Below are positions 27,022-37,078 of a stretch of DNA of 64,000 bases, piece by piece (the stretch's first letter is position 1; every line of letters begins with the position of its first letter). Under the pieces are notes generated by a model, which saw only the letters and a list, made by a program, of their open reading frames with translations, made no database searches and had not been told where the DNA came from. The position numbers and the translations under genes are program-made. Origin of the DNA: Croceicoccus mobilis (GTDB taxonomy: Bacteria > Pseudomonadota > Alphaproteobacteria > Sphingomonadales > Sphingomonadaceae); contig NZ_LYWZ01000022.1 of assembly GCF_001661965.1 (NCBI RefSeq), forward strand, positions 372,001 through 436,000, in the 5' to 3' direction.

Positions 27022-27771
27022 CTAGAACGTCGTCCGGCCACCCGAAGTGTCGAAAGTCGAAGCGGTGGTGAAGCTGCATTCCTCGCTGGCCATGAAGCAG
27101 ATCATGGCGGCGCTTTCGTCCACTTCGCCCAGACGACCCATCGGGATCTTCGACCGCATGTAGTCGACCTGGCTTGGCGGAAGCTGCGACAGGATCGGGC
27201 TTTCGAAAGTGGCCGGGGTCAGTGCATTGGCGATAACACCCCTTCCCGCCAGCTCCTTGCCAAGCGACTTGGTCAGCCCGATCACTGCGGCTTTCGATGC
27301 GGAATAGGCGCTGGCATTGGGATTGCCTTCCTTGCCTGCGACCGACGCCACGTTGACGATGCGGCCATAGCCGCCGTCCAGCATATAGGGCACCACAGCA
27401 CGGTTGCAGTAGAACAGCCCGTGGACGTTGATCTCGAAGACGCGCTGCCAGCTGTCGATCGGAAACTCATGAACCGGTGCGGTTGCGCCGGTGATGCCTG
27501 CTGAACAGATCAGCACGCCGACCGTGCCCAGCGCTTTGGCACTGGCAGACGCGGCGGAGGCAACCTGCTGCGCATCCGAAACATCCAGCGCCTGGACGTC
27601 ACACGCGCCTGTCTCTGCCTGAGCCGCGGCCAGTGTCCCGCTATCGAGATCCCAGAGCGAGACCCTTGCGCCCTCTGCCACCAAGCGCGCCGCGACGGCC
27701 TTGCCCAGCCCCGAGGCGCCACCGGTCACGATGGCACCCCGTTCGGCGAAGCGTCCTTCGAAGACGCTCAT
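27022..27771 (-). CDS. lra5: SDR, L-2-keto-3-deoxyrhamnonate 4-dehydrogenase (LRA5-like)
   Basis: 249 residues. TGGASGLG is at about 16-23, CSAGITG stands in the NNAG position, and YSASKAAVIGLTKSLGKELAG holds the catalytic Tyr/Lys. The segments GKEGNPNASAYSASKA, NALTPATFESPIL and the C-terminal SFTTASTFDTSGGRTTF match what I recall of the characterised Sphingomonas LRA5. It would oxidise C4 of 2-keto-3-deoxy-L-rhamnonate with NAD. Its start overlaps the hydrolase stop by four bases, so the two consecutive pathway enzymes are coupled. Confidence 0.85.
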   Translation of the reverse strand: MSVFEGRFAERGAIVTGGASGLGKAVAARLVAEGARVSLWDLDSGTLAAAQAETGACDVQALDVSDAQQVASAASASAKALGTVGVLICSAGITGATAPVHEFPIDSWQRVFEINVHGLFYCNRAVVPYMLDGGYGRIVNVASVAGKEGNPNASAYSASKAAVIGLTKSLGKELAGRGVIANALTPATFESPILSQLPPSQVDYMRSKIPMGRLGEVDESAAMICFMASEECSFTTASTFDTSGGRTTF

Positions 27772-28622
27772 GCCGGCTGCCAGGCGACGAAGTCCTGTCG
27801 CTGACGACCAAGCTTGTCGATGCCGAGTTCCACGACATCGCCCGCTTTCAGGTACCAGGGTTCGGGCTTCTGCCCCAGGCCCACGCCCGGAGGCGTCCCG
27901 GTGGTGATAATGTCGCCGGGCTCAAGCGTCATGAACTGCGAGAGATAGGAGACGATTTCGGTCACGCCGAAAATCATGGTGGAGGTGGATCCGTCCTGTA
28001 CACGCTTGCCGTTGACCTCCAGCCACATGGAAAGCTGCTGCGGGTCGCCGACCTCATCCGCCGTGACCATCCAGGGTCCGACCGGACCGAAGGTGGGAAA
28101 GCCCTTGCCCTTGTCCCAAGTCGCGCCGCGCTCGGTCTGCCAGTGGCGTTCGGACACATCGTTCACTACGCAATAGCCGGCTACGTGGTTCAGGGCATCG
28201 GCTTCGCTGACATAGGACGCGCGGGTGCCGATCACGATACCCAGTTCAACTTCCCAGTCGGTCTTTTGCGAATCCTTCGGGATGGTAACGGGATCGTTGG
28301 GGCCCTGGATGCAACCGACCCATTTGTTGAAGACAACCGGCTCCTCCGGAATGGGCAGGTTCGATTCCGCAGCATGGTCTGCATAGTTGAGCCCGATGGC
28401 AACGAAATGGCGCGTACCGGTCACGCACGGTCCATATCGCGGGTCGCCCTCTACCAGCGGCAGCGAAGCAGGGTCGATGGCCGCAAGTTTCGCAAGACCT
28501 TCGGGGCCAAGCACCTCGGGGCCGATATCGTCGACATGGGCGGAAAGGTCGCGGATCTTTCCATCGGCATCGACCAAGCCGGGCTTTTCGGCACCCGGCG
28601 CGCCAAATCTGCAAAGTTTCAT
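27768..28622 (-). CDS. lra6: FAH-family 2,4-diketo-3-deoxy-L-rhamnonate hydrolase (LRA6-like)
   Basis: 284 residues of the fumarylacetoacetate hydrolase fold. Motifs are GLNYADHAAES, the metal-binding acidic set in DWEVELGIVIG and GYCVVNDVSER, and the C-terminal GDIITTGTPPGVG. The likely reaction is cleavage of 2,4-diketo-3-deoxy-L-rhamnonate to pyruvate and L-lactate. The assignment rests on placement between the L-rhamnonate dehydratase (20 bases upstream) and the 4-dehydrogenase (overlapping). It could also serve the equivalent L-fucose intermediate made by the SDR at 2739, because the two diketo acids share their C4-C6 part. Confidence 0.87.
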   Translation of the reverse strand: MKLCRFGAPGAEKPGLVDADGKIRDLSAHVDDIGPEVLGPEGLAKLAAIDPASLPLVEGDPRYGPCVTGTRHFVAIGLNYADHAAESNLPIPEEPVVFNKWVGCIQGPNDPVTIPKDSQKTDWEVELGIVIGTRASYVSEADALNHVAGYCVVNDVSERHWQTERGATWDKGKGFPTFGPVGPWMVTADEVGDPQQLSMWLEVNGKRVQDGSTSTMIFGVTEIVSYLSQFMTLEPGDIITTGTPPGVGLGQKPEPWYLKAGDVVELGIDKLGRQRQDFVAWQPA

Positions 28623-28642
28623 CGTAAATCCTCGTTTCGATT

Positions 28643-29863
28643 TCAGGAATTGGAATAGGGGCGCTGAAGCGCGATCTCGCGGTTCAGTTCCACGCCAAAG
28701 CCGGCGCGGTCGAGTTCGCTTGCGCGGATGTGGCCGTTTACGGGCACCGGTTCGCCCAGAAGCTGGGGCGCGAACATCGGCACGACCTCGGTCGGCCCCG
28801 GGTGCATCATCAAAAATTCGGCAAACGGCGAATTATGGCGCGTAATGACGAAGTGATAGCTGTAGACCGATGACCCGTGGGGGACCATCATCACCCCGCG
28901 GCTGTCGGCGTAATTGGCGATCTTGATCAGTTCGGTCACGCCGCCGCACCAGCCCACGTCGGGCTGGATGATGTCGCAGCACTCCATGTCCATCAGCATG
29001 CGAAAGCCCCAACGGGTCGCCTCATGCTCTCCGGTAGTGACAAGCAGCCCTGGCGGCGCTGCCTTTTTCAGCGCTGCATACCCCCAGTAATCGTCAGGGG
29101 AGAGCGCCTCTTCAATCCATTTCAGGCCGCATTCGTCCCAAGCGCGATGTGCCAGCCGTGTCGCGTAGTCGAGGTCGAGAGACATCCAGCAATCGTACAT
29201 CAGCCAGAAATCATCGCCGCATTTTGCCCGCATGTCGGAAAGGAGAGCGATGTTCTTCTCCATCCCCTCCAGTCCTTCGGCCGGGCCATGATGCAGCGGC
29301 AGCTTGCCCCCGATGAAGCCCATTTCCTTCGCAAGGTCGGGCCGCGCGCCCGTGGCATAGAACTGCAGCTCATCGCGCACCGCGCCGCCAAGCATGTGAT
29401 AGACAGGTTCGTCACGAAGCTTGCCCAGCAAATCCCAGATGGCGAGATCGACGCCCGAGATCGCATTAAGGACCACGCCCTTGCGCCCGTAATACTGGGT
29501 CGAGAAATACATCTGGTCCCAGATCTTCTCATATTCCGCGGGGCTGCGGCCGACGAGGAAGCGGGACAGATGCTTTTCAACGATATAGCAGGCAGGCTCT
29601 CCGCCGGTGGTGACAGCAAAACCGATGGTGCCGTCGTCGGCCTCGAGCTCTACGACGAGAGTGCCCAGCACATTGATGCCAAAGCTCTGTCGCGACTGCC
29701 GGTATTCGGGATAGCGAGACATGGGCGTGGCGATATGGTCGTCGATCCAGTGCCCATCGCCCTGGTCGTGATAATCCGCGCCGCCGCCCCGCACCGTGAA
29801 CGCCCGGACATGAGCAATGCGCGGAAGGCTGCGAGTCCGCTCGATTGCGCCTGAAACGCTCAT
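28643..29863 (-). CDS. rhmD: L-rhamnonate dehydratase
   Basis: 406 residues of the enolase superfamily, strongly like E. coli RhmD. Near-identical blocks include [68 protein letters not shown] and VPHGSSVYS. Metal ligands are in YDCWMS, IEEAL and TGEHE; the His of VPHGSS and the Asp of QPDVGW form the expected dyad. It dehydrates L-rhamnonate to 2-keto-3-deoxy-L-rhamnonate. The start overlaps the GH140-like gene by four bases. Confidence 0.95.
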   Translation of the reverse strand: MSVSGAIERTRSLPRIAHVRAFTVRGGGADYHDQGDGHWIDDHIATPMSRYPEYRQSRQSFGINVLGTLVVELEADDGTIGFAVTTGGEPACYIVEKHLSRFLVGRSPAEYEKIWDQMYFSTQYYGRKGVVLNAISGVDLAIWDLLGKLRDEPVYHMLGGAVRDELQFYATGARPDLAKEMGFIGGKLPLHHGPAEGLEGMEKNIALLSDMRAKCGDDFWLMYDCWMSLDLDYATRLAHRAWDECGLKWIEEALSPDDYWGYAALKKAAPPGLLVTTGEHEATRWGFRMLMDMECCDIIQPDVGWCGGVTELIKIANYADSRGVMMVPHGSSVYSYHFVITRHNSPFAEFLMMHPGPTEVVPMFAPQLLGEPVPVNGHIRASELDRAGFGVELNREIALQRPYSNS

Positions 29864-31263
29864 TGCCCTGCGCTCCCCATGTCTTTTGAAGCATTGTCGA
29901 TCACCAGCACCCAGTCATTGCCCTCCTGCGTTTCGCCGGGCGGGTCGAACCAATGCACGCCATCGTTCTGGATTGTGCCGATGGCTTGCCAGCTGCCGTC
30001 CCGCGGCGAATACCAGCGGGCGCGGACGGCACTGCCTGCAGTGCTGCCCATTCGCATCTTAAAGGGGCGTCCGGTGTAGCTATAAGCGAATGCGTAGCCT
30101 TCTCCGCGGCTTGCCAGCACGCGATCATACCGCACGCCATTATCGGCGATCAGTGACTGGTCGGGCACGCGCTGTGCCATCGGATAGGCTTCGATAAGCT
30201 GTCGCAAGAAACGCATCTGGCGCGCGCCGGGTGCCTGCAGCGCCATGTCCCAGCGGGTATCGGCCTCGAAATTCGCTGTTGGCGCACCTGCGACGAACAT
30301 CTGCATGACATTGTTTTCGCCATAGGTGTGGCCGAAGGCCCCGGCCATCACCGACCACCAGCCGTATCGACGCGCATCGCGCGCCTGCCAGCGGGGCTGG
30401 TTTTCTTCGTGCAGGCCATGAGGGATATTCTCGTAAGACGGTTCGCCGTCGATGGTTGGCTTCACCGGCGTGCGCGCCCAGTCCTCAGCTGCATAGCGCC
30501 AGTTGTCTTCCGCGCGCGCGTGCGGGCCTTCCTGCGCATAGGAACGGTGGCCGGACTGGAACATGTTGAAGTCCAGCCAAGGCGCCTCGTGATATTGCCA
30601 TGACGAAGCGGTGCGACCGATGGGGTGGAAGGTCATCAGCTGACCAGGTGCGATCGCCTTTATCGTCATTCCCAGCCGTTCCCACACGCGGGTGTTCCTT
30701 TCGCCCCGAGTGTCGCCGCCGTTCAGCCAGATCACATTCGCCTTGTCGCCATAGCGTTCTGCAAGGAAACGACCGTAATCGCCCGCGTTCTCGAAATCGA
30801 GAACACCTTCGTCGGCAAGGGCACCCCAGGCGGGCACCATCGCGACCCGCATGTCGCGAGCCGCCGCACGTTGGACCACCCAGTCCAGATGATCCCAGAA
30901 GTCGTATTCCCCGGGCTTCGCCGGATCGTTCCCCTTGGTGACATGCGGCTTCCCCGGGTCACCATTCTGAAGCGCGGGAACGCCCGACTTCGTTGCCATC
31001 TGCGGCGTGTGCAGGACCATTACCTGAACAACGTTGAAGCCCTGCTGCTCACGGACGGTGAGGTAGTGTTCGGTCTCCTCCCGTCCCAGCCGGCTAAGCA
31101 AAAGCCAGGCAGTATCGCCTAGCCAGAAGAATGGCTTTTCCGCCGTTTCCAGATAGCGGCCGTTATCGGTGACGCGCAGTGATGCCGGCCCTTCGTCGGC
31201 AAGGACAGGTGCGGGCGACACGAAGGCCGCGAACATTGCCGCGGCAAGGATGTAACCGCGCAT
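29860..31263 (-). CDS. Exported GH140-like glycosidase (apiosidase family, DUF4038 type)
   Basis: 467 residues with a signal peptide (ends PAPVLADE, about residue 24). The DUF4038/GH140 barrel shows [46 protein letters not shown], an acidic [12 protein letters not shown] and a C-terminal beta domain ([13 protein letters not shown]). The founding GH140 enzyme cleaves the apiose-galacturonate linkage that anchors RG-II side chains A and B. Placement between L-rhamnose genes and a D-apiose isomerase gene fits that role well. The ATG at 31263 overlaps the preceding TGA by one base. Confidence 0.82.
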   Translation of the reverse strand: MRGYILAAAMFAAFVSPAPVLADEGPASLRVTDNGRYLETAEKPFFWLGDTAWLLLSRLGREETEHYLTVREQQGFNVVQVMVLHTPQMATKSGVPALQNGDPGKPHVTKGNDPAKPGEYDFWDHLDWVVQRAAARDMRVAMVPAWGALADEGVLDFENAGDYGRFLAERYGDKANVIWLNGGDTRGERNTRVWERLGMTIKAIAPGQLMTFHPIGRTASSWQYHEAPWLDFNMFQSGHRSYAQEGPHARAEDNWRYAAEDWARTPVKPTIDGEPSYENIPHGLHEENQPRWQARDARRYGWWSVMAGAFGHTYGENNVMQMFVAGAPTANFEADTRWDMALQAPGARQMRFLRQLIEAYPMAQRVPDQSLIADNGVRYDRVLASRGEGYAFAYSYTGRPFKMRMGSTAGSAVRARWYSPRDGSWQAIGTIQNDGVHWFDPPGETQEGNDWVLVIDNASKDMGSAGQ

Positions 31264-32027
31264 CACTGGAGGTTCACGAACATGCCGCCATCCACAAGCA
31301 GCGCAGCGCCAGTGACATAGGCAGCCATTTCCGAGGCAAGAAAAACGATCGGGCCAACCATGTCTTCAGGCTCGCCCAGACGACCGAGTGGCGTGCGGCT
31401 TTCCATGGAGCGGCGTTTCTCCTCGTTGGCGAGGTCGGCCTTGTTGATCTCGGTAAGGATCGTGCCCGGCAACACCGAATTGCAGCGGATATTATGCTTG
31501 CCCAGAGCGATTGCCGCAGATTGCATCAACGAATGCACGCCCGCCTTGGTGGGTGTGTAATGGGTCTGGAACTCTCCACCGACCAATGCCGAGATCGACG
31601 ACACCGCGACGATCGCACCGCCTTCGCCCTGCTCCACCATTTGCCGCGTGGCGGCCTGCACCATGTAATAGGCACCATGCAGATTGACCTTGAAGGTCCG
31701 GTCCACGGTCTCGACCGGCATGTCGAGGAATGCGTGGAACGGGCAGATGCCCGCATTCGACACCATCACGTCGATGCGGCCGAATTCCGCCACGGCGTGT
31801 TTCACGAAATCGCCGGCCGTAGTCGGGTCAGCGACATCGCCCTTGATGGCAATGGCCTTCTGTCCAAGCGCCTCGATCTCGGCAACGCAGCTGGTAGCCT
31901 TGTCATCGCTCGAGGCATAGTTGATCGCGACATTTGCACCATGGCGCGCAGCCCCGATCGCAGCAGCCCGACCGATACCGGTCGACCCACCGGTGACGAG
32001 AACGGTTTTTCCTTCCAGCAGCCGCAT
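31263..32027 (-). CDS. lra1: SDR, L-rhamnose 1-dehydrogenase (LRA1-like)
   Basis: 254 residues from the ATG at 32027, which shares a base with the upstream TGA. TGGSTGIG is near residue 12 and SNAGICPFHAFLDMP near 88. The active-site stretch AVSSISALVGGEFQTHYTPTKAG and the end VTGAALLVDGGMFVNLQ match what I recall of the Azotobacter L-rhamnose dehydrogenase. It oxidises L-rhamnose to L-rhamnono-lactone with NAD(P). An apparent 49-residue extension upstream lies inside the lactate dehydrogenase gene and is rejected. Confidence 0.9.
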   Translation of the reverse strand: MRLLEGKTVLVTGGSTGIGRAAAIGAARHGANVAINYASSDDKATSCVAEIEALGQKAIAIKGDVADPTTAGDFVKHAVAEFGRIDVMVSNAGICPFHAFLDMPVETVDRTFKVNLHGAYYMVQAATRQMVEQGEGGAIVAVSSISALVGGEFQTHYTPTKAGVHSLMQSAAIALGKHNIRCNSVLPGTILTEINKADLANEEKRRSMESRTPLGRLGEPEDMVGPIVFLASEMAAYVTGAALLVDGGMFVNLQ

Positions 32028-33163
32028 CACACGCTCTCGGCAAGAATGGAGCGGTCGATGGCATCGATCCGGTTCACCCCCGTCAGCGTCATGGCGACAT
32101 GCATCTCGGCGGCGATCAGCTCCAGCAGCTTCGCAACGCCCGCCTCGCCCTGCGCGGCAAGCGCATAAAGCCATGCGCGGCCAAGCAGAACGCCATGCGC
32201 GCCCAGTGCAAGCATGCGCAACACGTCTAGGCCATTTCGCACACCGCCATCGGCCAGAACCGTAACCCTGTCGGCCACCGCATCGGCAATCGCCGGCAGC
32301 GCCCGTGCACTGGACCAGACACCGTCAAGCTGACGCCCGCCATGGTTGGAAACCACGATGCCATCGGCACCGATCGCGGCCGCTTCACGCGCGTCTTCCG
32401 GATCCAGGATGCCCTTGATGATAAGCGGCCCATCCCATTCCTGCCTGATCCAGTCGAGGTCCTTCCACTGGATCGACGGATCGAAATTGCGCCCCAGCCA
32501 GCCCATGTAATCGTTGAGGCCGCTATCCTTGCCCAGCACCGGCATGAGATTGCCCAGCATATGAGGCCGTCCCCAAAGCCCGACATCCCAGGCCCAGCGC
32601 GGTTTGCCGACCGCCTGCAGGAACCGGCGGAGCGGCGCATTGGGCCCGGACATGCCCGAATGCGCATCGCGGTAGCGCGCGCCGGGGACGGGCATGTCGA
32701 CAGTGAAGATCAACGCCTCCGCCCCGGCCGCTTTTGCGCGTGCGATCAGGTCCTTCATGAAATCGCGGTCGCGGATTACGTAAAGCTGGAACCAGAACGG
32801 ATCGGCGCATTTCGACACCTCTTCGATCGAACAGATCGAAACGGTCGAAAGACACATGGGAACACCTGCGCCCCTTGCAGCGCGAGCAGCCTGCAGTTCA
32901 CCCCGCCGTGCAAACATGCCCGATATCCCGACCGGTCCCAACGCTACCGGCAAGTCGATCTGCCGCCCGAAAAGCGTGGTTGTCAGGTCAATGCTGGCAA
33001 CATCCTTCAACACCCGCTGCCGCAGGGCGATATCGGCCAGATCGGCGCTGTTACGATAAAGCGTCTGCTCGGCATAAGCGCCGCCATCGGCATAATCGAA
33101 CAGGAACCGCGGCACGCGCCTTCGCGCGGCTTCGCGGAAATCATTGGCGGAAGAGATGATCAC
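32027..33163 (-). CDS. lldD: FMN-dependent L-lactate dehydrogenase
   Basis: 378 residues of the alpha-hydroxy-acid oxidase family. It opens with [24 protein letters not shown]; the substrate Tyr and FMN contacts are in FQLYV, and the catalytic His in [12 protein letters not shown] (about 275). [19 protein letters not shown] is the flavin-phosphate site. It is a quinone-linked inner-face enzyme that turns L-lactate into pyruvate, the natural partner of the diketo-acid hydrolase, whose products are pyruvate and L-lactate. The start is a GTG with AAGGGG upstream, 13 bases after the apiose isomerase gene. Confidence 0.9.
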   Translation of the reverse strand: MIISSANDFREAARRRVPRFLFDYADGGAYAEQTLYRNSADLADIALRQRVLKDVASIDLTTTLFGRQIDLPVALGPVGISGMFARRGELQAARAARGAGVPMCLSTVSICSIEEVSKCADPFWFQLYVIRDRDFMKDLIARAKAAGAEALIFTVDMPVPGARYRDAHSGMSGPNAPLRRFLQAVGKPRWAWDVGLWGRPHMLGNLMPVLGKDSGLNDYMGWLGRNFDPSIQWKDLDWIRQEWDGPLIIKGILDPEDAREAAAIGADGIVVSNHGGRQLDGVWSSARALPAIADAVADRVTVLADGGVRNGLDVLRMLALGAHGVLLGRAWLYALAAQGEAGVAKLLELIAAEMHVAMTLTGVNRIDAIDRSILAESV

Positions 33164-33176
33164 GCTGTTCGCCCCT

Positions 33177-34157
33177 TCAGAAACTTGAGAACAGGGCTTG
33201 GCGAGCTAGGTTCAGCGCCGTCACCGCGTCGTGGCGGGACTGCGCCTCTCGCATCGCTTCGAGATCCAGCTTGTCGAGCGCGCGTTCGACCCCTTTCAGG
33301 AAGTCGATCGCCGAATTCGCGGCCGCAACGCTATCTTCGCGGAACGGAAACTGGTCGAGCTGCCATACCCCTTCCCAATCGTTTTTGCGCAGTGTGTAGA
33401 AGAATTCGAACAGTTCGATCGGGTGGACCGATCCAGCGATCAGATCGTCATCCCAGCTGCGGAAATTGTCGTTCACGTCCATGCCGAACAGCCGCCCATG
33501 ATCAATGGCAAGCTGGGCGGCATCCGCGGGGCTCTCCCCACCATAAAGCGAGTGGCCGAAATCGAGCAGAATACCGATATTCGGAAGGCCGATCTTTTCG
33601 ATGCCCAGCAGGGTGCGGGAGACGCTGTCATAGCTCATGTGCACGCGCGGCTCGCGCGGTTTGTATTCGATCACGAACTGGAGGTCGGGGTTCTGTTCGG
33701 CCAGTTCGCCAATGCCGTCCATACTGGCCTGCCACAGCGCGCGATGATCGACCTGAAAAGGATAGTCCCAACCATCCTGCCCCGGCCATAGTTTGACATA
33801 TTTCGCACCGAAGTGGCGGACGGCATCGGCAGCGTCGTTGCACATCTCGTTCGCAAGACGGCGAATGCCTGCATCCGGATTTGTGAAAGCCCCCTTGGCG
33901 AATTGTCGTGTATAGATCTCGGGCGTGATGCCGATCACCGACAGGCCATTCCGGTCCAGCGCCTTGCCGACCGCGTCGAACGACAGGGCGGGATCTGCAA
34001 ACGGGAAGTTGATATCGACAACCGACAGGTCATCGACCTGCCCTGCCAGGTCGATCATTTCTATCAGGGTACGCGGCGGACCATATCCGTCCGTCGCATA
34101 GCGATCCACATAGGTGGCGAAGTGCCAGATGCCCGCGCCGAATTTCTGATTTGCCAC
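33177..34157 (-). CDS. apsI: Xylose-isomerase-like TIM-barrel protein, probable D-apiose isomerase
   Basis: 326 residues of the sugar phosphate isomerase/epimerase (AP endonuclease 2) family. Metal-ligand positions are in [12 protein letters not shown] (Glu), [11 protein letters not shown] (Asp, His), [10 protein letters not shown] and [12 protein letters not shown]. The family name alone does not give a substrate. The call rests on the set: this isomerase, an FGGY kinase and a split transketolase around one regulator match the described D-apiose route (apiose to apulose, apulose 4-phosphate, then transketolase), and a GH140-like apiosidase gene lies in the same operon. Alternatives are L-rhamnose or other ketose isomerisation, but rhamnose is oxidised here. 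Confidence 0.7.
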   Translation of the reverse strand: MANQKFGAGIWHFATYVDRYATDGYGPPRTLIEMIDLAGQVDDLSVVDINFPFADPALSFDAVGKALDRNGLSVIGITPEIYTRQFAKGAFTNPDAGIRRLANEMCNDAADAVRHFGAKYVKLWPGQDGWDYPFQVDHRALWQASMDGIGELAEQNPDLQFVIEYKPREPRVHMSYDSVSRTLLGIEKIGLPNIGILLDFGHSLYGGESPADAAQLAIDHGRLFGMDVNDNFRSWDDDLIAGSVHPIELFEFFYTLRKNDWEGVWQLDQFPFREDSVAAANSAIDFLKGVERALDKLDLEAMREAQSRHDAVTALNLARQALFSSF

Positions 34158-34225
34158 TCTGCAATCCTCGTCCCGATTGTTTTCTTGTCGGTCTGATGGC
34201 GGCCCTTGCGAGAGCCGTTGCCTGG

Positions 34226-35014
34226 TCAGGCCACGATGATTTTCACTTCCGCCGCCTCAATCGCGGCACGATCTCCATCTGAAATGCCCTTGTCAGTCAC
34301 CAGCACGTCAATCAGGTCGAGCCCGCCCAGAGCGGTGAAGGACCGCGCGCCGATCTTGCTGGAATCGGCCACGAGGACGACTTCGTTCGCCGCCTCGATC
34401 ATGGCGCGTTTCACGGGCAGATCGGACAATGCGGGATAGGTCAGACCCGCCGCGACATCGATCGCCGCCGTCGCCAGAAACAGCCGGTCGACGTACAGGC
34501 CGCGCAGATATTCGGCCGAACGCTCTCCCGACAGGGACAGGGTCGGGGCCTTGAAATGGCCGCCGGTCATGTGAACATCGAAGCCCGGCTGCCCACCCAG
34601 CATGAGCGCGATGTTGAGCGCGTTCGTTATCAGCGTGATGTCACGGCGACCGCCAAGGTTGGCAGCGACCTCGGTCGTGGTGGACCCGGCGTCGAGAATG
34701 ATCGAGGAACCATCGGTGACGAGTGCGGCCGCTGCGACACCGATCTGACGCTTGGCATCCATCTGCCCTGCATTCTGAAGGGCCATCGACCGCACCTGTT
34801 GCGGCACGGACTTCAGAAAGGCGCCGCCATGTTCACGCACGACATGGCCTTGTGTTTCAAGTGTCTCCAGGTCCTGCCGGACGGTCACTTCGGACACGTC
34901 GAAAACGTCGGCCAGTTCGCGGACACGCGCGCTGCCCTCTTCCTGAAGCCAGGCAAGCATCCGCGCACGGCGCGTCTCGCCCAGCATTCTCGATCGTGAT
35001 CCCATCCCGCTCAT
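34226..35014 (-). CDS. DeoR-family transcriptional regulator
   Basis: 262 residues from the ATG at 35014; ATGs at 35005 and 34987 are equally possible because no strong ribosome site marks any of them. The N-terminal DeoR helix-turn-helix reads [38 protein letters not shown]; the sugar-phosphate-binding (DeoRC) domain has [23 protein letters not shown] and VADSSKIG. It is divergent from the transketolase operon and upstream of the apiose-rhamnose operon, so it probably controls both. A phosphorylated sugar such as apulose 4-phosphate would be a reasonable effector; that is inference. Confidence 0.88.
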   Translation of the reverse strand: MSGMGSRSRMLGETRRARMLAWLQEEGSARVRELADVFDVSEVTVRQDLETLETQGHVVREHGGAFLKSVPQQVRSMALQNAGQMDAKRQIGVAAAALVTDGSSIILDAGSTTTEVAANLGGRRDITLITNALNIALMLGGQPGFDVHMTGGHFKAPTLSLSGERSAEYLRGLYVDRLFLATAAIDVAAGLTYPALSDLPVKRAMIEAANEVVLVADSSKIGARSFTALGGLDLIDVLVTDKGISDGDRAAIEAAEVKIIVA

Positions 35015-35249
35015 CGCTTGCACGCGATAAAACCGGACGGAGGAATCGGTCGAAAAGTCATCTCTGGCAAGGCCTTCATCAACATCAAACGCAGCCTGCC
35101 GCCGGAAAACGGCGGCGCTCATGAAATTCGTATGATGACTGGAAATTGATGTCAATTTCTTACGACTTCTGACCTGATCGAAAATTTTCGAAAGCAAATG
35201 CTTGCGACTGGTTTGCATTGTCGCTATCCAGCGGTCAGGAGAGCGATTC
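35015..35249. promoter_or_regulatory. Divergent control region between DeoR gene and transketolase operon
   Basis: 235 bases without a convincing gene, AT-richer than the flanks (for example 35120-35200). It contains TTCGTATGATG at 35127-35137, which resembles one half of the GntR-type elements of the left half, and TCATGATATG at 35248-35257 over the start codon. No clear DeoR operator repeat was identified by eye. Confidence 0.4.
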
Positions 35250-36122
35250 ATGATATGTATTATGCCTGAGCCTGACGGAAGGTCAACCGCCACCATCGAA
35301 CAGCGCGCCGAACATGTGCGCGAACGCGCGAACTGGATGCGCCGCCGGTTCCTCAGGATGATTGTCGATGCGGGACAGGGGCATCCCGGCGGAGACCTTT
35401 CCGCAACCGACATCCTTGCAACGCTCTATTTCGATGTGCTTAGGATTGACGCTGCCAACCCCATGGCACCGGACCGGGACCGGTTCGTCATGTCCAAAGG
35501 GCACTGCACCGGCGCGCTTTACACCGCGATGGCAGGGCGCGGTCTGTTTCCGGAAGAGGATCTGAACAGCTACCTCCAGCCGCGTTCCCGACTGAATGGC
35601 CACCCCAACCGCACCTATCTACCAGGCGTCGAGACGAACACCGGCCCCCTTGGGCACGGCTTTCCCGTTGGCGTGGGGATCGCAGTCGCCGGACAGATAG
35701 ACGAAGCTGATTTCCGCACCTTCGTGCTGACCGGCGATGGCGAACTGCAGGAAGGCAGCATGTGGGAAGCCGCCATGTTCGCGGGACACCGCGGCCTTGG
35801 AAAGCTGACCGTGATCGTCGATCGCAACCGGCTTCAGCAAGGTGCGAAAACCGAAGATACCAACGGACTGGAACCGCTTGGCGACAAGTGGCGCGCTTTC
35901 GGCTGGGAAGTGGTGGGCGTCGACGGACACGATCACGCCGCGCTTCTCAACGCTTTCGATGATGCCTGCGAACCGCGTGAGAAACCGCGCGTGATCATTG
36001 CCGATACCTGCAAGGGCAAGGGCGTAAGCTTCATGGAAAACCAGGCTGGCTGGCACCACGGCGTCCCCAATCCGGAACAATACGCACAGGCGCTTGCCGA
36101 ACTCGAAGCGGAGATGGCGTGA
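35250..36122 (+). CDS. aptA: Transketolase N-terminal (TPP-binding) subunit, probable apulose-4-phosphate transketolase
   Basis: 290 residues covering only the pyrophosphate half of transketolase. DAGQGHPGGDLSATDIL, MSKGHCTGALYTAM and TGPLGHGFPVGVG are present, and the TPP motif runs from GDGELQEGSMWEAAMF to IVDRNRLQ. It needs the subunit encoded next. The start at 35250 has AGGAGAG six bases upstream. Split transketolases are common, but with the isomerase and FGGY kinase the best fit is the apulose-4-phosphate enzyme, which yields DHAP and xylulose 5-phosphate from apulose 4-phosphate and glyceraldehyde 3-phosphate. Confidence 0.75.
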   Translation: MICIMPEPDGRSTATIEQRAEHVRERANWMRRRFLRMIVDAGQGHPGGDLSATDILATLYFDVLRIDAANPMAPDRDRFVMSKGHCTGALYTAMAGRGLFPEEDLNSYLQPRSRLNGHPNRTYLPGVETNTGPLGHGFPVGVGIAVAGQIDEADFRTFVLTGDGELQEGSMWEAAMFAGHRGLGKLTVIVDRNRLQQGAKTEDTNGLEPLGDKWRAFGWEVVGVDGHDHAALLNAFDDACEPREKPRVIIADTCKGKGVSFMENQAGWHHGVPNPEQYAQALAELEAEMA

Positions 36123-37078
36123 TGGGAGCCGTGACGAAACCCGACACGGCGATGTTCGATTGCCGCGAGGCCTATGTCCGCACGGTCGAGGAAATGGCAG
36201 CCACGGACGAACGGATCGTCGCGGTCGTGAACGATTCCGTCGGCTCGTCCAAGCTGGGCAAGTTCCGCGACCGGTTCCCCCACCGCCTTATCAATGTCGG
36301 CATTGCCGAACAGAACATGGTCGGCGTCGGCGCTGGCCTCGCCAACGGCGGCAAGGTTCCCTTCGTGAGCGGCGCCTCCTGCTTCCTGACGGCCCGAGCG
36401 ATGGAGCAGATCAAGGCCGATTGCGCCTACAGCAGGGCCAATGTGAAGCTGTGCGGCATTTCGTCGGGCGTTGCCTATGGCGAATTGGGCGCGACCCATC
36501 ACAGCATCGAGGATGTGGCCTGGCTGCGCGCCATCGACGGCATGACCGTCATCGTTCCGTCCGACCCATGGGAGACGGAGCAGGCGATCCGCGCCGCGAC
36601 TGCCCATGAGGGGCCCGTCTACATCCGCCTCAGCCGAATGCCTGTTCCTGCACTGGAACGGTCCAACCCGCACTTTGAGATCGGCAAGAGTGAGATCCTG
36701 CATGAAGGCGGCGACGTTGCGATCATCGCCAATGGCACGATGGTCCATCGCGCGATCAAGGCGGCGAAAGCCCTCGCGTCAGAGGGGGTTGGTGCCCGCG
36801 TGATCAACATGGCCACCGTTTCGCCCATCGACACGGCCATGCTGGCAGACGCCGCCAAGACGGGCGCCATCGTGACCGTGGAAGAAGGGTTGAAACAAGG
36901 TGGTCTGGGCGGGGCAGTAGCGGAATTCTGCGCAGAGAACGCGCCTGTGCCGATGCGTGTGCTGGGCTTTCCGGGCTTCGTTCCGACAGGCTCGGCATCC
37001 TGGCTCATGGACGAATTCGGCCTTAACGCCGCCGGCATCGCTACTGCCGCGCGCGAACTGCTGGGCAAAAGGGCCTGA
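36122..37078 (+). CDS. aptB: Transketolase C-terminal subunit, probable apulose-4-phosphate transketolase
   Basis: 318 residues holding the pyrimidine-binding domain (INVGIAEQNMVGVGAGLANGGKVPFV, with the catalytic Glu in GIAEQN) and the C-terminal domain (ALASEGVGARVINMATVSPID, VTVEEGLKQGGLGGAVAE). The ATG overlaps the TGA of the other subunit by one base, so the two should be made in equal amounts. A GTG three bases earlier is the alternative start. The kinase gene begins on the base after its stop. Confidence 0.78.
   Translation: MGAVTKPDTAMFDCREAYVRTVEEMAATDERIVAVVNDSVGSSKLGKFRDRFPHRLINVGIAEQNMVGVGAGLANGGKVPFVSGASCFLTARAMEQIKADCAYSRANVKLCGISSGVAYGELGATHHSIEDVAWLRAIDGMTVIVPSDPWETEQAIRAATAHEGPVYIRLSRMPVPALERSNPHFEIGKSEILHEGGDVAIIANGTMVHRAIKAAKALASEGVGARVINMATVSPIDTAMLADAAKTGAIVTVEEGLKQGGLGGAVAEFCAENAPVPMRVLGFPGFVPTGSASWLMDEFGLNAAGIATAARELLGKRA

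Noticed and set aside
27768-28622. Fumarylacetoacetase of tyrosine breakdown
   Set aside because: No tyrosine-pathway genes are nearby, while all L-rhamnose diketo-hydrolase enzymes are.
34226-35413. Longer DeoR protein starting at 35413
   Set aside because: The first 130 residues have no DeoR similarity and would cover the whole divergent promoter region and the transketolase start.
35250-37078. Housekeeping transketolase
   Set aside because: It is split in two subunits and sits in an operon with a sugar kinase and porter, so a dedicated catabolic transketolase fits better.
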